A stretch of DNA of 64,000 nt from Limnoperna fortunei (GCA_944474755.1 OX104123.1:16062275-16126274), one strand, 5' to 3'; positions 45,011 through 58,643 are shown, counted from the first letter of the stretch. A program made the numbers and translations. The notes: generated by a model from the sequence alone, not told the origin.

Positions 45011-45829
45011 AACTACTCATATGGACACATTTATTACCACTTTCCGAAATCGTGCTATTTGAGTGGTAAACTATCCTGTGTATCTAGTTACCTACAACAG
45101 ATAAAAATTGGATATTGCAATTTTACATCAGAGATCATATCGCGGAGTCCTTGATTGGAGCTAATGACTTTGATCAAGAAGGGAACATAAATGGGTATCA
45201 TACAATTTTATATTAAGGCTCAGTACTAGGGGCTCAAACAAATACGGTAAACAGTACTATGTTCACTTTGTGCTAATCAATTTCACAAATGTAACGAGTG
45301 CAAATGTTCAAACAAGTTCAAATATATTTGCATAAATAGCATAAATAAACTAAAATTGGATACCTTGTAACACAGCAAAAAACGCATATAAAAAATTAAG
45401 TGTCGAAACAATAATCCAAAAACACAGTTAGTACATTGTTTTATCAATCTTTTTTAGCGAACTCATCCACACAATTGGGGCATTATATTTGTTAACAAAA
45501 CTCGCATGTCTGCAAAATAAATAGTTAATTTTTATTGATGGCTTTACTCCATAGCGAGTTGTATGTAAAATATTTAATAAATACTAGCATTATAATCATT
45601 TGTCACACTGCTGCTTTAATGGAGAGAAGAAAACTAACAAAAAAACCAAATTTCTTTGTCCAAACTACTTATATAAACCAGAGGACAGACAATAATAACG
45701 TGTATTTTTTTTCTTAGAACGTCAGAGCAACAATTTTGTCAGTAATATGTTTTGTTAAATAAAAACCTATTTGGCTGTCAAAGCATTATAGCGCTGCATC
45801 TGTGGACGCGTATTCATTAAGATCCTGTT
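45011..45829. other. Intergenic, nothing recognised
   Basis: AT-rich; no coding or repeat structure that I can support. Confidence 0.4.
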
Positions 45830-47090
45830 ATATCGGTTTTGTTAAATGTAACATACAGGTATCGAACTTTTTAACAGAACTAAATCCTTATATTGGACAT
45901 GTCGGCACACTTAAAGCTGATATCAGCCACGTTAACATACATAAATCATAATATCAGGCCTGTAAGCACACTATATCACTAAAAAGGGTCTGTTAAAATA
46001 CTGAAATCGTGATATAAGTATACATCAAACTTGTTAAACTAACGAGATAGTGATATAAGTATTTGTTTACATGAATAGATTTTTGGATGTTTTAAAGATG
46101 AATCGCAAACTAGTACTAAAATATAGGAATTTTTGTTTGTGTCTACTCCACAATTCAGCTGCAAAGTAGTCAAGCGGAATCCGATATTGGCCTGGTTTCT
46201 ACCAGTTCAAGCTTGTTTTCATGACTTTTCCAACATTATTATAAATTTCAATTTTAGTGGTCATGGAGTTTTCAGTTAGTATAAAATGTACTGTTAAAAA
46301 ATGTAAGAATAAAATTATGGATTTATTGAAACTCTTTTCAATATGTAAAAATGTGATAAACTGGAATTTTAGGAATATCAGCAAATCATTATCAAAATGA
46401 AATATTAGCAGAAAATATGAAGGGTAACCAGCGTAACAATTACAAAATGTAAGCATCTTCTGTTTTCGGGTGAAGGCAGATAGTGTTTTATTCATGTAAT
46501 AATTCCTAGCCCTCAAACATGTGTATTCACCGCGGCATGGTGAATATTAATATTTTCTGGCTGATAAATCCGGAAAAGCGACTTAATTCAAAGTCATTAA
46601 TTGTATAATATTTGGCCTGATAACATAAAGAGATCCTGATATTTGTCAAGATCTGGTCTGTTAACATACTGAAATTGTGATGTCACTTACTATCAGGCTT
46701 GTTAACATAACGAGATCGGGGCCCTCGGTGGCCGAGTGGTTAAGGTAGTTCGTTGACTATTGATCACATGGTCTGCTAGCAGCGAGATTGCGGGTTCGAG
46801 TCTGCCGGAAGGGTGTACTTGACTCAAATCATAATTAATAAGGATTGCCAGTTTTCCTACTGAAAGTCGGGGGTTTTCCGAGGTACTCCGGCTTCCTCCT
46901 AAATAAAAACTGGACGCCATGATATAGCTGTAAATTTCCAGGGGTGCCGTTAAACATCATTTAAACAAACAAACATAACAAGAGCATGGGATAAGTATAA
47001 ATCGGACTTGTTAACATAATGAAATCATGATATTAGCCTGTATCGGCCCTTTTAACGTAGTGAGATCCTAATATTAGTTCAAGCATTGGC
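45830..47090. repeat. Degenerate tandem repeat (GTTAACATA...GAGATC...GATATAAG)
   Basis: Units of about 40-50 bases with TTGTTAACATA, ACTGAAATCGTGATAT and ATCAGGCCTG recur from 45830 to 46060 and from 46560 to 47090. The second part is interrupted by the SINE at 46716. Confidence 0.6.
46716..46971 (+). mobile_element. Full-length tRNA-derived SINE
   Basis: The head has a perfect pol III A box TGGCCGAGTGG (46729-46739) and a B box GGTTCGAGTCT (46793-46803), 53 bases apart, as in a tRNA-Ser/Leu-like promoter. The body matches the SINE at 295-493, ending CCGTTAAACATCATTTAAAC plus a short A/C tail. AACATAACGAGA before it and AACATAACAAGA after it form a likely 12-bp target duplication with one mismatch. 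It inserted into the tandem repeat. Non-coding. Confidence 0.85.
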
Positions 47091-47536
47091 GAAGGTTGAC
47101 AGCTGCCACAAAGGTATTTGTGAAAACAAAACTATATATATAATATATATGTAGTTTAAAATGAAAATACTTAAAAATACTCTAAAATGCAAACTATATT
47201 AAAATTCTATTTTCTGGTTATTCCCCTGAATCCAGATTTGTTGCAGCCATTTGACATGGTCTCTTTGAAATAAAAAAATATACAGCAGGTAAAAAGTCAG
47301 AACAAATGCATTTATAGTCAAGTGCATTTCACTAGTCGCTTTATTAAAGTTAAGCAATTATCACATTAGTACTGGACTAGGGTTAACACTGCAATATTTT
47401 TTTCAACAAAAGCGCTTTCTAATTGCAGGGGCATGATATTAAGAGTCTTGTTTGTAAAATAGTTTTTTTAATATAGCATGATGTAAAAATAACAAATTTG
47501 TGTATGAATAAAATGAACACCATTAGCACTTTTTTC

Positions 47537-47800
47537 GAAAATATTCCTGGAACTAATTATATTGTAGAGTTAAGCACGGCACTTGTTAAAAATATTCCTG
47601 AAAAATTGAAGCGATATCCAAAATGTGCTCTTTGCCTAAGAAGATGGATACCAAAAATGATATTGTAGATCCTTGCAGACAAATGCAGAAAATAATCCTG
47701 GAGCTAAAGATATTGTAGGGCTCAGCACGACAAATATCGAAAATATTCCGAAGAAATTGAAGCGATATTCAAAATATGCTCTTTCTACACATTATCAAAA
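47537..47800. repeat. Tandem duplication of ~165 bp
   Basis: AATATTCCTG.AACTAA..ATATTGTAG and AAATTGAAGCGATAT.CAAAAT.TGCTCTTT occur twice in order (47537 and about 47690). Confidence 0.65.
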
Positions 47801-47827
47801 ATATGTTCTGTCCGCACTATATCGAAA

Positions 47828-47876
47828 TATATAGCCTTTATACATACGATGTATATTACAGAGACAAGATATGAAG
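47828..47876 (+). pseudogene. Orphan copy of the 3' end of a TM exon
   Basis: GATGTATATTACAGA.A.AAGATATGAAG followed by GTATGT closely matches the last 31 bases and donor of the membrane-anchor exon at 55189-55219. The upstream TM-encoding part is not conserved here. It is probably a remnant of a duplicated relative of the 54.9-kb gene. Confidence 0.45.
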
Positions 47877-48599
47877 GTATGTTTATCACTGATAAAGACA
47901 CTTTTCTTTGCCTTTGCTTGATAAAAACCTGGAATCAAGCGATTTGCTTCTCAAATCTCAATTTCACATGATTCTGTTATTTAAAATATATAAGATACTT
48001 TCGATATAAGTAAAATATATCTATGTTGGCATTAAATTATCTAACAATCAATCCTGGTCGATTTCTTAGTTTACTAGTTTATTTCGAGGTTGTTGTGTGT
48101 GTTTTGTACCAAGCATTTAGTAGCTGATTAAAGGTTACAGATCGTGGTGGTCATAATATTCTTAAATATATAACACTTCTGATATCGCATAACATTTCTA
48201 CACTTAGTTATTTAACGCAATAACGTACATATTACATGTATTAGGAAAACCTCGTTTGTGTCCTGGTATAACTATACGGAAACACCTGACTGCGCTGCTG
48301 TGGACCCGGTATGGATAAATAAAAAAACAAAGAAAAATATACCCGATTAATTAATATTGATATATAAGAAACAGTAGTGTTGTAGACTTGTGAGAAATGT
48401 TAATTATAGTTATTTTATTTTAAAATTTTTGTTACATAATTACATTTGCACTTTTATGACTTTTTCTGCTGTTATACTAAATTTTTATATTATTTAATAA
48501 AATTTACATAATATCCACAACAGAGTAAACGTATTTTCAATCAAATACAACGACTTCGATTATAATAGTTAAATATTTATTGTGCTGCTCTGTTAATTA

Positions 48600-49250
48600 T
48601 TTTTAGCATATTCACTTGTTGTGCTCAATATCGCCAACTCAAACCAAAATTATTGAAGTCTATATATCGTTACAAAATAACATGTAATAACAAGACCAAT
48701 TCACAAACATATTCGTACTTTAATTTGTTTGTGAGTGTGTTGATCTTGTTGATATACCCGATAAATCCATTGAAAGGGTATTGAATCCTCATAAATAATT
48801 CTTTAAAATTGCATTAAGAAATTAATTTTACTATTAAGGTATTCATAATTCGACGTTTCTTGTGTATTTTGGTAGCAGGGATCGTCGACCTAACGTATGA
48901 ATGTTTTGTTGATTTTTACGTACCAAACGTTATTTATTCCGTTTATAAATCGTCTATTGATATTAATAAATACAACTTAAATCTATAACTTTTTTTCTTT
49001 ATCGAACACAAGAAGAGCTTTAAATTTAACAAATCATTAACGTCAATTTATCATACAAATCATTTTTGTTTACATTGGTTACGCTAAAAATAGTTCGGTC
49101 AACGTTATTTATCCAAAAAAAAATAATTTCGTTAAAAACATCAACTGGAAGTAATATCGACCAATCAAATAAACGTATCTCTAAATATGCAAATCATATA
49201 AGAATTATTAAAAATTGAAGATGCAGAGGAAAAAACGTTCCTGAAAACAG
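48600..49250. repeat. Dispersed block with palindromic core, copy 1
   Basis: Shares TTTGTTTGTGAGT, TTGTTGATATACCCGATAA, TATTTTGGTAGCAGGGAT, CCTAACGTATGAAT and GTTACGCTAA with 61790-62360, in order. The core is an imperfect palindrome around 48700-48765 (CCAATTCACAAAC and GTTTGTGAGTGTG). Confidence 0.7.
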
Positions 49251-49739
49251 TTACATTAGGTGGGAATGCTATTTTGGAGCATCTAATAATACTCGTACTG
49301 ACCAAAAAGAATTGTTTGTAGACACTAGTGTTAGGTCACAATTATAATTGTTAGTTTTTGTGACAGTTTTTGACCAATAATAACTGTAAGTCGTGTTAAG
49401 CCAAAACTAGAAGACAAAAACGTTGGAAGAATTGTAAACCACCCAACACTTTTGGTGATAGCAGGTTATCCAAAGCGTTTCCTCCTCCAGATGATCCACC
49501 TTGCATATGGTTGATCGTCTTAAAGCTCAGTAATTGTTGCAATAAAGAGACAAATTTGACGACAGTGCAGATTCTAAGTATATGCGTGAGAGAGACACTC
49601 CCTAGTCGTAAATCAGTTCAGAATGGCCTTGTGTAACCACTGTCATAAATCCATTACTAATTTCTACGTCAGCAACACTCTTCTATCTAATATATATTTT
49701 CTATCACACCGAAAAACGCATGCGCGTACAATGGCAGAC

Positions 49740-49897
49740 AAAAATGTGATGTTGTTGGCCCATCCTGTTTACCCGTTGATTTTATTGCATGTTGACTTGT
49801 TCTCGTCCTAAATAGAGCTGAAATAGTGCATGCTGGACGTAATGTCAAAATTCAATAAAGCAGTAATAGATAAATAAATAAATCAATCAATCAATCC
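49740..49897 (+). repeat. LINE-tail copy ending in (ATCA)n
   Basis: GTTGATTTTATTGCATGTTG, TTCTCGTCCTAAATAGAGCT, GCATGCTGGACGT, then AATCAATCAATCAATC, the same structure as the LINE end at 30.9 kb. Confidence 0.7.
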
Positions 49898-51639
49898 AGC
49901 TAAAATAGAAATACCATAGTATGTTTATAAACCATTCTCCAACTTAAAATGTGCATACCAATTAATTTCATGTGTTGATCTTTTAAAACATAAAAAAATT
50001 CGTCCAAGGCCTGTCTTTCTGTATCATAACCAGACAACTCATAAAGCAGAGCGTATCTCCTATAAAATTCCGCTGTGGAAACTGTGTAATTACCCAGTAC
50101 ATCTATATTTATTAACGAACGCTGATATTATAAAATAAAAACATAAAGAGCTGGTACAAATAGTACTTAAGGTGCAATGACTCCTTTCACGCGAACATGT
50201 ACTCAATATAACAACTCTATACAAATTCCTTGCGAACACATTTTTATTAACTTTAAAACAAACAAAAGAAAATATGCAAAGTCACCATCAATATCCATGA
50301 ACAATCTTTGGTTGTACTCTCGGAAATATTATAGGATTGTTATATGCACAATTATTTAATAATGATAGCGTGTAAGTAGTAAACTTTATTAATCATAGAG
50401 CCAGTTCAGAACATGGGTTTGTAATCGTTTAATATCACTTAACACAACAGTACAATGATAATGAATTTTTTTATCAGATCATCTCATCCGCCTATGATTT
50501 AGATGTGGATAGGAAGATAAAAATTAACACTTAATTTTATCGATGTCAAAATTATTTTTGTCTACTTTTTAAAAATTAATTCTAGTGCTCATCTGCAATA
50601 TTTTGTACGGACAGCTAAGTTACCATCTGAAATGGATTTGCTCAAATAGATCATGTGACTTTTTTTTCATACACGCATGAAATTGTATATCTCGCATTTG
50701 CTATGCTTGCATTAAAGCGATTAGTTTTTAGAAACCAGACGTTTTTTTCAGTATCTGTTGCGATAAGACTGTTTTTATTATTTGACCACTATTATAATTA
50801 GGGAATTTCAAAGAAAAAAAACAAAAATAGATAAAAACCGACTAATTAGAGACAAAATTACAAAATATAAATTAAGCCAAACACAAAAACCGAATTAAAA
50901 TCAATTAAAGATCAACTTAATAATCTGTAAAGATGAAATTAAAATTACTACCAAAGCATTGAACATATCGAATCATAAAGACTAATACCTAGTAACGATT
51001 TAAAACAACAAAAATCAGTTAAATATCTTGATTAATAACAGATAAAAATAATAATAACATATCTTATGTACCTAAAGGATGGTAAACAATATAGACATAA
51101 CATCTTGTTGTCGCGAAAAAATCTTGAAGTTGAAGACCAAATGTGATACTGCGAGAACATTATGTCCCCTTTTTTAATTATATGATGTTTTCTCAGCCCC
51201 ACTAAAAAATCAGAAATCGTTGTAGTTTTTTAAACTTAAAATTCTTATTAAAAATACTTCCCGACAACGTTTTGACGGAGAAGTATTTATTTACAATCCG
51301 ACGTCATCAGTAACAATAAGCGTCACGAAACAATCAAATGAATAAACAGAAACCTCAAAACCTAAGCCATGACGCAAATGGCTCGTTGACAATGACTGGA
51401 AATAGTACAAAATGGGATCACTTACCTCCGACATCACTATCCTAAGCCTTGACGGAAATGGCCTAGAAATGTTCCAATTGATGCCAAACGCAACACTGCC
51501 AACATGGCCCCTTCAAGTGGTGGTTCAGAAATGATTTGGGAATGTGTGTCTTATGAATGCAAACTTGGTCTCGTCATAACATTAGAATAGAAAACAAACA
51601 AAAGTCAAATTAACCATTTTATAGTTTCATACGTGCTTA
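49898..51639. other. Intergenic, nothing recognised
   Basis: AT-rich sequence; no exon-like or repeat structure that I can support. Confidence 0.4.
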
Positions 51640-53450
51640 TAACAATGTCTCCGAGTTTGCAATAAACTTCGTATAGTCATTAAATTCAGTTTTCGTATGT
51701 AAAAGCATATGAGAATATACTGACGCTTTATATGTTATCGATTATTACAGGTGGAATATGAAAACGATGTTCGTTTTTTAACAAATAAAATGGTTTACGT
51801 GGTTATTCGGCTTGTACAACTACGAATATAAAGTTGCATACTAAGACTTAAAAATGATATCGACTAACACGGCAACTGCTGTTTTTTGAAACGGATTTCT
51901 TTAACTTTCTTATGCACTAGAGTTAACTTCTAAGCCATTTTTAGTTTAAGACCCGCATCTTTTTTCCTGCATCTACTTGTTATTATTTGAATGGTTTAGT
52001 CAGCTACTCTTCGTTGGTTTAGAATTCGCTGCATTATTTCCTACTTTTGTACATTATTGTTATGTGCTGATATAACGGCTGACATCATAAATTAAACAAA
52101 AACTATTTTAACGAAGTTTATCTTTTTGTTAAATTTGTAGTTTTGTAATTTAATATAAAAATATATGGTCTTACTAAATCAGATACTTTTAATTCAATTG
52201 TTTAAGGGCTTAATGTTTATGATATATTATTAGTTTAGTGAGTACACGAATTCCAATAATTAAAGTGTTACTAATGAACACAAGATAAATGATGGCATGC
52301 ATGATAGAAACGTGTTCAGATGTATGATATCATCAGATATCTAATGCTAATGACTTGTTAATGCAGGGAAAATCCAAGATCAATATCTCCAAGCATTAAC
52401 CAAAACGTTTGAACAATGTGACTGAAATTTCGGACGGAGTTACAAATAGAATCCAAACCTATTGTCCACTTAGTCGATCAATTTCCCTTTAATTTTTAAG
52501 AAACAGGTAAGATACACATGCACAAATGTCAAATAATTATCTTCAAAATTACCACGGGATTTATAGCCGAATGCTCAACATTGTTAGTCATCTACTATAG
52601 ATCATGAGAGTGTTAGCGTTGAGGTTGTTCTCGACTCAGTAAGAAAATAAAGATCTGATATTGCTAAAAAGGTCTTAAACCCCAATCAGAATAATAACAA
52701 AGAATGAAAATCGTAAAGCTGAAAATGTCGAGATTATACTTTTAAGTAGGTGAAAGAAATGCGTGGTGAGGATCTGTGAGCTTTTTGCGCAGTAAATTAT
52801 GTTTTCCCCTTAATTATCTCCTTGCGCTTATTCTATTAAATTGGATTTAGTATACGTAGATGTGAATCAAACGCATTGTTTAAGTTTATCAGTTCAAATG
52901 GTTGTGCTTAGTTATATTTCTCTTTACCTACTTGGTCTGGAAAGCAATGGTTAAGTCAAATAAAATCACCGTCACCAACACTGCGTAACAAAAAAAAAAC
53001 AAACAAAGACACCAACTAAAGAATAAACGCGTACTTCTAGTTTTGCTAATGAAGTACCTGTAGATACATATGATTCGTTTTAACTGGGACCAGTCTGATC
53101 TGGATGTTGTCCTTACAAAAAAGAGTTTTTCAGTCATGTTCATGGTCGATAATAAGCCTGTGAGGAAGATATTGGAATAGAAAAAAGATCTAACTAAATC
53201 TTATTGTACAATAATCATTTTAGGCACATGCATACCGACTCCTTAAACTTCATAGGTGTTTATAACAATGTTTTCCAAGTTTTTGATATACTCCGTATGC
53301 ACATTAACTTCGGTTAGTTTATAAATCAAAGTATATTTGAGAAAAATATGAAGGTGACGTTTTTATGATGTCGTTTACTACCTATGGATTAGGAAAACTT
53401 GTTTTTTCTGATAAATATAGTGGCGTATGTGGTTATGCGGATTGTACAAC
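51640..53450. repeat. Diverged direct duplication, about 200 bp, 1.6 kb apart
   Basis: 51640-51840 and 53245-53450 share TTATAACAATGT, TTCGTATA/CTCCGTAT, TATGAAAACGATGTTCG against TATGAAGGTGACGTTTT, then TGGTTAT.CGG.TTGTACAAC in order. The open frame at 53365-53574 lies in the second copy but is not conserved in the first, so I do not call it coding. Confidence 0.5.
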
Positions 53451-53567
53451 AATGCAAGCAATGATCTTCCGCTTTTCTGAAGGCGGAAACAAAAAAACTT
53501 TTAGCTATATCATGAAAACCGGTTTTAATTGGGGAGGTAAGCTGCAGATCGTGAAAAAGCCAGATCT

Positions 53568-53722
53568 GCGATAGGAAAACTGTCAATCCTTGTCAATTAA
53601 AATTGACATAGAGTACGTCCCTCCCGCAGTTAGACTCGAAACCGCAATCTCATTGTTGACAGTCCACATAATCAATAGTAGATGACTATCTACCTAAACC
53701 GCTCGGTCGCCGAGGACCCCGC
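53568..53722 (-). repeat. SINE fragment, 5' half, minus strand
   Basis: Read on the minus strand it gives GGGGTCCTCGGCGACCGAGC, a B box (GGTTTCGAGTCT) and the GACAAGGATTGACAGTTTTC body, then stops. It is the 5' half of the SINE family and lacks the 3' half. Confidence 0.8.
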
Positions 53723-54948
53723 AAAATTCGAAGCCCGATTAATAAATAGGTCGCGTTTGTGGAATGTAAAAACAGTAAGCAATTAAGCAATAAGCATTTA
53801 TCCCTTAAGAAGTTGGCCAACGGTTTGGACATTGTGATTGCAACTCGATAAAAAAGAGAACGACAGAAAAAATTAAATAAAAAAGGGAGTTTATTGAATT
53901 GAGTACATAATTATTGTAATATCTATCCATTACTGTTTACCCTCCTTTTACAGGACTTAGAAAAATTGCCTAAAAAAACTAGTGTTTTATGTAACTACGG
54001 ATATGCTTTCCCCATACACAAAGGTTTACCTCAAGGTTACTTTTAGTTACCTTAGGTAGTCTTTTTCAATAACGATTTTTATCACACCTCATAATATCCT
54101 GCTTTTCCACAATAGTGAAACTTTCTAACATGATGCTCACTTAACGATTCACGTCATTAAACAAAAACAATTCTTACAAATATTATTGTATATTCGTATT
54201 TTTACAAAAATAATTCTGGTCACACCTATAAAGATGAATTTATTGTACTGAGTACTAAACGTGTATTATATAGTTACATCCGTTTAACATGTACACCTGA
54301 GAGTGCAATTTTGGCTTTACATTTATATTCACGACTGGCACACACATTTTTGATACTTAATTTTGGAAATACAAAGATTCATTATTTCTGTTTGCTTGAA
54401 ATTTGGGACACATAAAATATTTTACATTTTATCAAGCACAAATAGTTGCAGATACTTCTTAACATTTAAGTTGTATAATGTCCTAAATAATCATTCCCCA
54501 GTAAAACAAAACAAAACGAGTGTTTATATTGCTGTTTTACTCGTTTTTGGGATAAGTAATTAATGGCAGGCCACGCTTTTTAATCACCTCGGTTCACCCA
54601 TTGATTTTACCGGGTTTGGGATACTAACATTCTGATTTTCTTTTTTTGTCGTGTGTTTGTCTGATTATGGATTTTTGCTCACTCGTAGAGCTGGGCTCGG
54701 CTAATTTCCTGGCTTCCAAGTAAAATACAGCACCGATTAAACAGAGCAAATGTATTATCGGTAACGTTCATTTAATTAGTCGCATCGTTAAAATACATTT
54801 AAAAAACACGATACACACAATTGACACAATTATGACGTTACCAGGATGTTAACTTTTTTACTCGGAGTACACGAGTCATAAAAACATTGTTTTGTACGAG
54901 AGATACATAATTATATTTTTAAAAAGTATCAAGCATTAATCAAATAAA
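53723..54948. other. Upstream region of the membrane-collagen gene
   Basis: No clear coding sequence. The promoter must lie here if 54949 is the first coding exon; I see no unambiguous TATA box or initiator. Confidence 0.4.
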
Positions 54949-55219
54949 ATGGACACCGAACATGAATATGTCGAAATAAACAATTACTCTTCAATTGCGA
55001 CGACATCTAATAATTTGGATTTATACAAAGGCGAGACTAATGCAGACACTGTTTCTGCAGCTAGTGAAGAGAAACCCAAAAACTGTTGCGACAGCAAAGT
55101 AGTGTATATTTCTCGGAGAAGCATGATTGGATTTCTGTGTTTGAATGTTGTTCTTGTGATTATTGTTTCTGTTTTGACATTTATAGCTATGATGTATATT
55201 ACAGAAAGAAGATATGAAG
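54949..55219 (+). CDS. First exon: type II membrane protein, cytoplasmic tail and TM helix
   Basis: The ATG starts a 90-codon exon. It has a 57-residue hydrophilic N-terminus with a YVEINNY tyrosine motif and a CC pair, a basic stop-transfer flank (SRRS), then a hydrophobic helix IGFLCLNVVLVIIVSVLTFI at about residues 60-82, and ITERRYE. Without a cleavable signal peptide and with basic residues on the N-side, a type II orientation (N in, C out) is expected. A donor (G|GTATTA) leaves phase 1, which matches the phase-1 collagen exon at 58518. The joined product would be a membrane-anchored collagen-stalk protein; the splice itself is inference. Reading on past the donor gives only 35 more codons of unremarkable sequence. 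Confidence 0.65.
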
Positions 55220-55349
55220 GTATTACGAATGATAGAATTTCAATCGGGAATTCATTTCGAACTAGGCGATTAATATTTAACTTGCAAGAATATAAACTTT
55301 TTAACGGTTTATGGGACCATATTTAAATTGTAATTTATTTTCAAAATTT

Positions 55350-55545
55350 TAAAGCAGTTAAGTACAAATTCATTATTAAATATGACGCCTGTATTGGTCC
55401 ACTACTGTATTTGTCAATCATTTAGAATGGTCTACAATAACTGTTCAAATTTTAAAGCAGTAAAATTACAGATTCATTATTGAATATGACACCTGTATTG
55501 GTTCCCCACTTTCTTTCTCAATCTTTAAAATAGCCCGCAATAAGC
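55350..55545. repeat. Tandem duplication of ~104 bp in the intron
   Basis: TTTTAAAGCAGT, TTCATTATT.AATATGAC.CCTGTATTGGT and CTTT..TCAATC occur twice in order. Confidence 0.6.
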
Positions 55546-58329
55546 GACACTACTGTGTTTCAAATAACCTACATGCGTTTTAGCTGGGAATATGAGTACA
55601 CTAACAAGGTCAAATTGTATGTTGATCTAAATTTGACTTAAAAATGCATCATAGGGCATTATTTAAATATTTCGTAATTGCTATTTGTTTCAGATATTGT
55701 CGTCCGACTATAATAAGACAGAAGTTATACGAATCTAAGTCCAATTAGCTGGTGTCACAGTAAAACTCTGTCTGTATGATCAATATGGCCGAGACCTTCC
55801 AGATATTGGTACCACAATATTGGCTAAATCAGTTGATTTAGTGGACTAAAGAGGTCGCAGGTTCAATAACTCGACTAGTACTGAGATAAAAGTAATTTTT
55901 AAGACTTTTAATAATTTGAACTTTTCTTTACATATTTTTCATATTTTTTCATATTTTTATTGAATACATTTCAACTGAAAAAATTTTTTTCAAAGTATCA
56001 TGGCTATTTTATATTACATATAACTATTAACAGTATTTCTGTAAATTTAAGAAGTAAAATTTTATTTTACATACTATATGAATGTTGGAAATTTTCTCCG
56101 CGTAAGAATGCCTTTTTGTTTTGCATGAAAAGAAATATGGAATCAACCAATATTCTCGTGCTTTTATCCCGAGTTGGTATGATGCAACAGTCTTTAAATA
56201 TTAAAGATCCTTTCTTTAAAATGTAAAATATATGATTATTTATCACTGCCTATAAATTATATTTATACTTGCCACGAGCCTTCTCCATCGCATGCTTAAT
56301 TAGGTTAATTATTTTCTATTGATCAACAGATTGTAAACATTGAGGTATCGAGTAGACCCTTGCCGTGTATAGAAACGTAACGTTCTAATATAGCTGACAA
56401 ACTTTTAAAAGCGGCGTTAAACCCCATTCAAACCCCTCCATCCTCTTATAAGATAAGATATGTTAACCGTAAAGAATCAACACATGATTTGTGGGACTCA
56501 GAAAATAGGACACAAATGATTATACAAATGTTTTCAAAAGAATTGTCTAAAAATTGTTTACAATAAAAGAATTAGCTGTATTTAATTTCATTATGTTTCA
56601 TTAAATGATCCTTTATTATACCTATATTAAGAAGAAAGTGTTCATTACATCTAAACTATTACAATTTACTCTCTTTCTAAACTCCCAAATGTCCTGTCGC
56701 AGAACCTTATTCTAATTTATCTTATTGATTGTAAAATTGTAAAACAAACCGTTAAAATGTAATTGTAAATAACATTTCCTTAGGCATTTGCAAGAAAGAT
56801 GTAAAGGGTATTCATTCATTATAATGTAAATTTGCATCCACGGACACAGTTGTATTTTGCTTTGTCCGCCATAACTTTATCAAATTTACTTTCTAAATTT
56901 CTAAACATCTGCAGTTAATTTGGCTTTCACACAAATGTGACACTAAGCTTTAAAAATATAGATTTATTTAGGTAATTTAATCAAGGCATCTTTCCTTTGT
57001 AAGGACATAAAAATACGTGTCTCTTTTAATTAGCTTACAAATCCTCTTCAGTAAACTATTCCAAGTTCTCAAAGCGTTTTATCTTATTTCAAGTATAGAC
57101 AAGTCTAACATTGTAACTAATATGTCCGATTCTGAATTTCAAGTATTCCGAATCTGATATTTTTAAAATATAGGTTTTATAGACAGCTAATTGATATGTT
57201 ATACTTTGAGTCTGTTTAGTATACAGTTAGCATTCAAATGACTATAAACACGGCTCACCGTTTAGAATACTTATTATCATATTCCAAACGGAAGATGTTG
57301 TTCTATCTAAGAGAAAAGAGAGAATACTTTTGCTTAATCCTTTGATTAGTCGTATCTTAAAAAACAATACGACTATTGTGTATATGTCAACGAGCTTAAA
57401 ATTAAGTATACCAAAAGTGTAATAAAATCCACTTATCTACATTGTATTTATGCACGTAATCTGTAATACTTATAAATGTTAAGAGACATCTGAAACTTGT
57501 TTTAATTATGAATTTGTTTACATTTTTCCACATTGCAAAACAAAAATTTTGGAATTGAGATTAAGGATGTTAATACCAGTTTGTTCTGTCACATTTTTAT
57601 TGTACCTCTGCTACAAAACTGCCTATTACTTGTTATTGAAAATCTAATCTCTATTTCTATCTTTCGTCAATGTTTGTCGTCTATTTGCATAGAACTATAT
57701 ATATCTTAACAATAAATAACTTATGTTTTGTTGTACACTACATTGTTGTAAGGGGATTCCAAAAAGCACACCATTATACAAGTGTTATTGCGTAAGCATT
57801 TTCATTTTTTGAGATACATTTCTTTATATAACATATGTGACAGAGTATTTTCTGGGCGAAATGAGAAACTCTAGCCTAAAAGGAAGTCTCGATTAAAAGG
57901 TATGGATCCGAGATTATAGAAAAAGTAATGTTATCCAATTTGTTCGTACTGTTATAGGAAGAGAATCCCCATTAATTTATATGTGAAATTAAAACAAATG
58001 AAACAACGTCAAAGCTTTTCATGTTTTTTTCCATCGGTGCAAAGTCAATTTGTACTTACTGTCATTTATATCCAACTGTAATTTCATCGATTGTAATATT
58101 ACATCAAATCAGGCGTGTACAACATATACATAATGCTTGATCCAACAATATATTTCCTTATTTTGTATACTGGTCGCTGATGCTAACTACTAAGCTACTT
58201 AAACTATGATTTGTTGTACTTGGTTGATGTTGTCAATTTGGAAGTATTATCATCGTCACCATGACTTACTTGATCTTTACTGGAAATCGATTTATCAAAT
58301 CGCTGAATTGTAGGTAGTGTTTCCTGTTA
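55546..58329. other. Intron (inferred); SINE 3' remnant at 56340-56430
   Basis: The only structure recognised is TAATATAGCTGAC...AAAAGCGGCGTTAAACCCCATTCAAAC at about 56380-56427, the 3' end of the SINE family. The remainder is AT-rich with no exon I can support. Confidence 0.45.
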
Positions 58330-58517
58330 CAGGATAAGACTTTTGTCTAGAAATGACAGTGAGTAAATTGTCCAGAACACCTTAGGGCACACATGGTTCT
58401 GGTTACACAAGTTTTGATTTATGTTTCGTATTGTATACGTTTGCATAAATCTGGATTTGTAATTGTTCTTGACTTTCAGTTGTTTGGTGGTTTTGCTGCT
58501 ATATTTTCTTAATGTAG

Positions 58518-58643
58518 GTCACGCCGATAGTACTGGCCTACATGGAAGTGTTGGTCAGAAGGGGGAAAAAGGAGATCAAGGCCAAATGGGACAGAAAGTA
58601 GATCAAGGACAAATAGGACAGAAAGGAGATCAAGGCGAACATG
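58518..58643 (+). CDS. Exon: collagen-like Gly-X-Y stalk, copy 1
   Basis: 126 bases, phase 1 to 1, with acceptor TTTTCTTAATGTAG and donor G|GTATAA. Encodes HADSTGLHGSVGQKGEKGDQ and further Gly-X-Y to GDQGEHG: about 12 triplets, rich in GQK and GDQ, with one break where Gly is replaced by Val (QKVDQG). This would form a short triple helix in an extracellular stalk, as in collagen-stalk scavenger receptors or C1q-like proteins. The hydrophobic stretch in frame upstream is the intron's pyrimidine tract without an ATG, not a signal peptide. Confidence 0.72.

Noticed and set aside
46720..46800. A stand-alone tRNA gene
   Set aside because: A and B boxes are present, but the acceptor stem does not close and the sequence continues into a SINE body found elsewhere in the window.
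53365..53574. 69-codon ORF
   Set aside because: The frame is not conserved in the duplicated copy at 51.8 kb, and its end runs into a SINE fragment.
58463..58517. Apparent signal peptide before the collagen repeat
   Set aside because: The hydrophobic residues come from the pyrimidine-rich end of an intron; there is no ATG, and a good acceptor (TTAATGTAG) sits right before the collagen sequence. The duplicated copy has the same arrangement.
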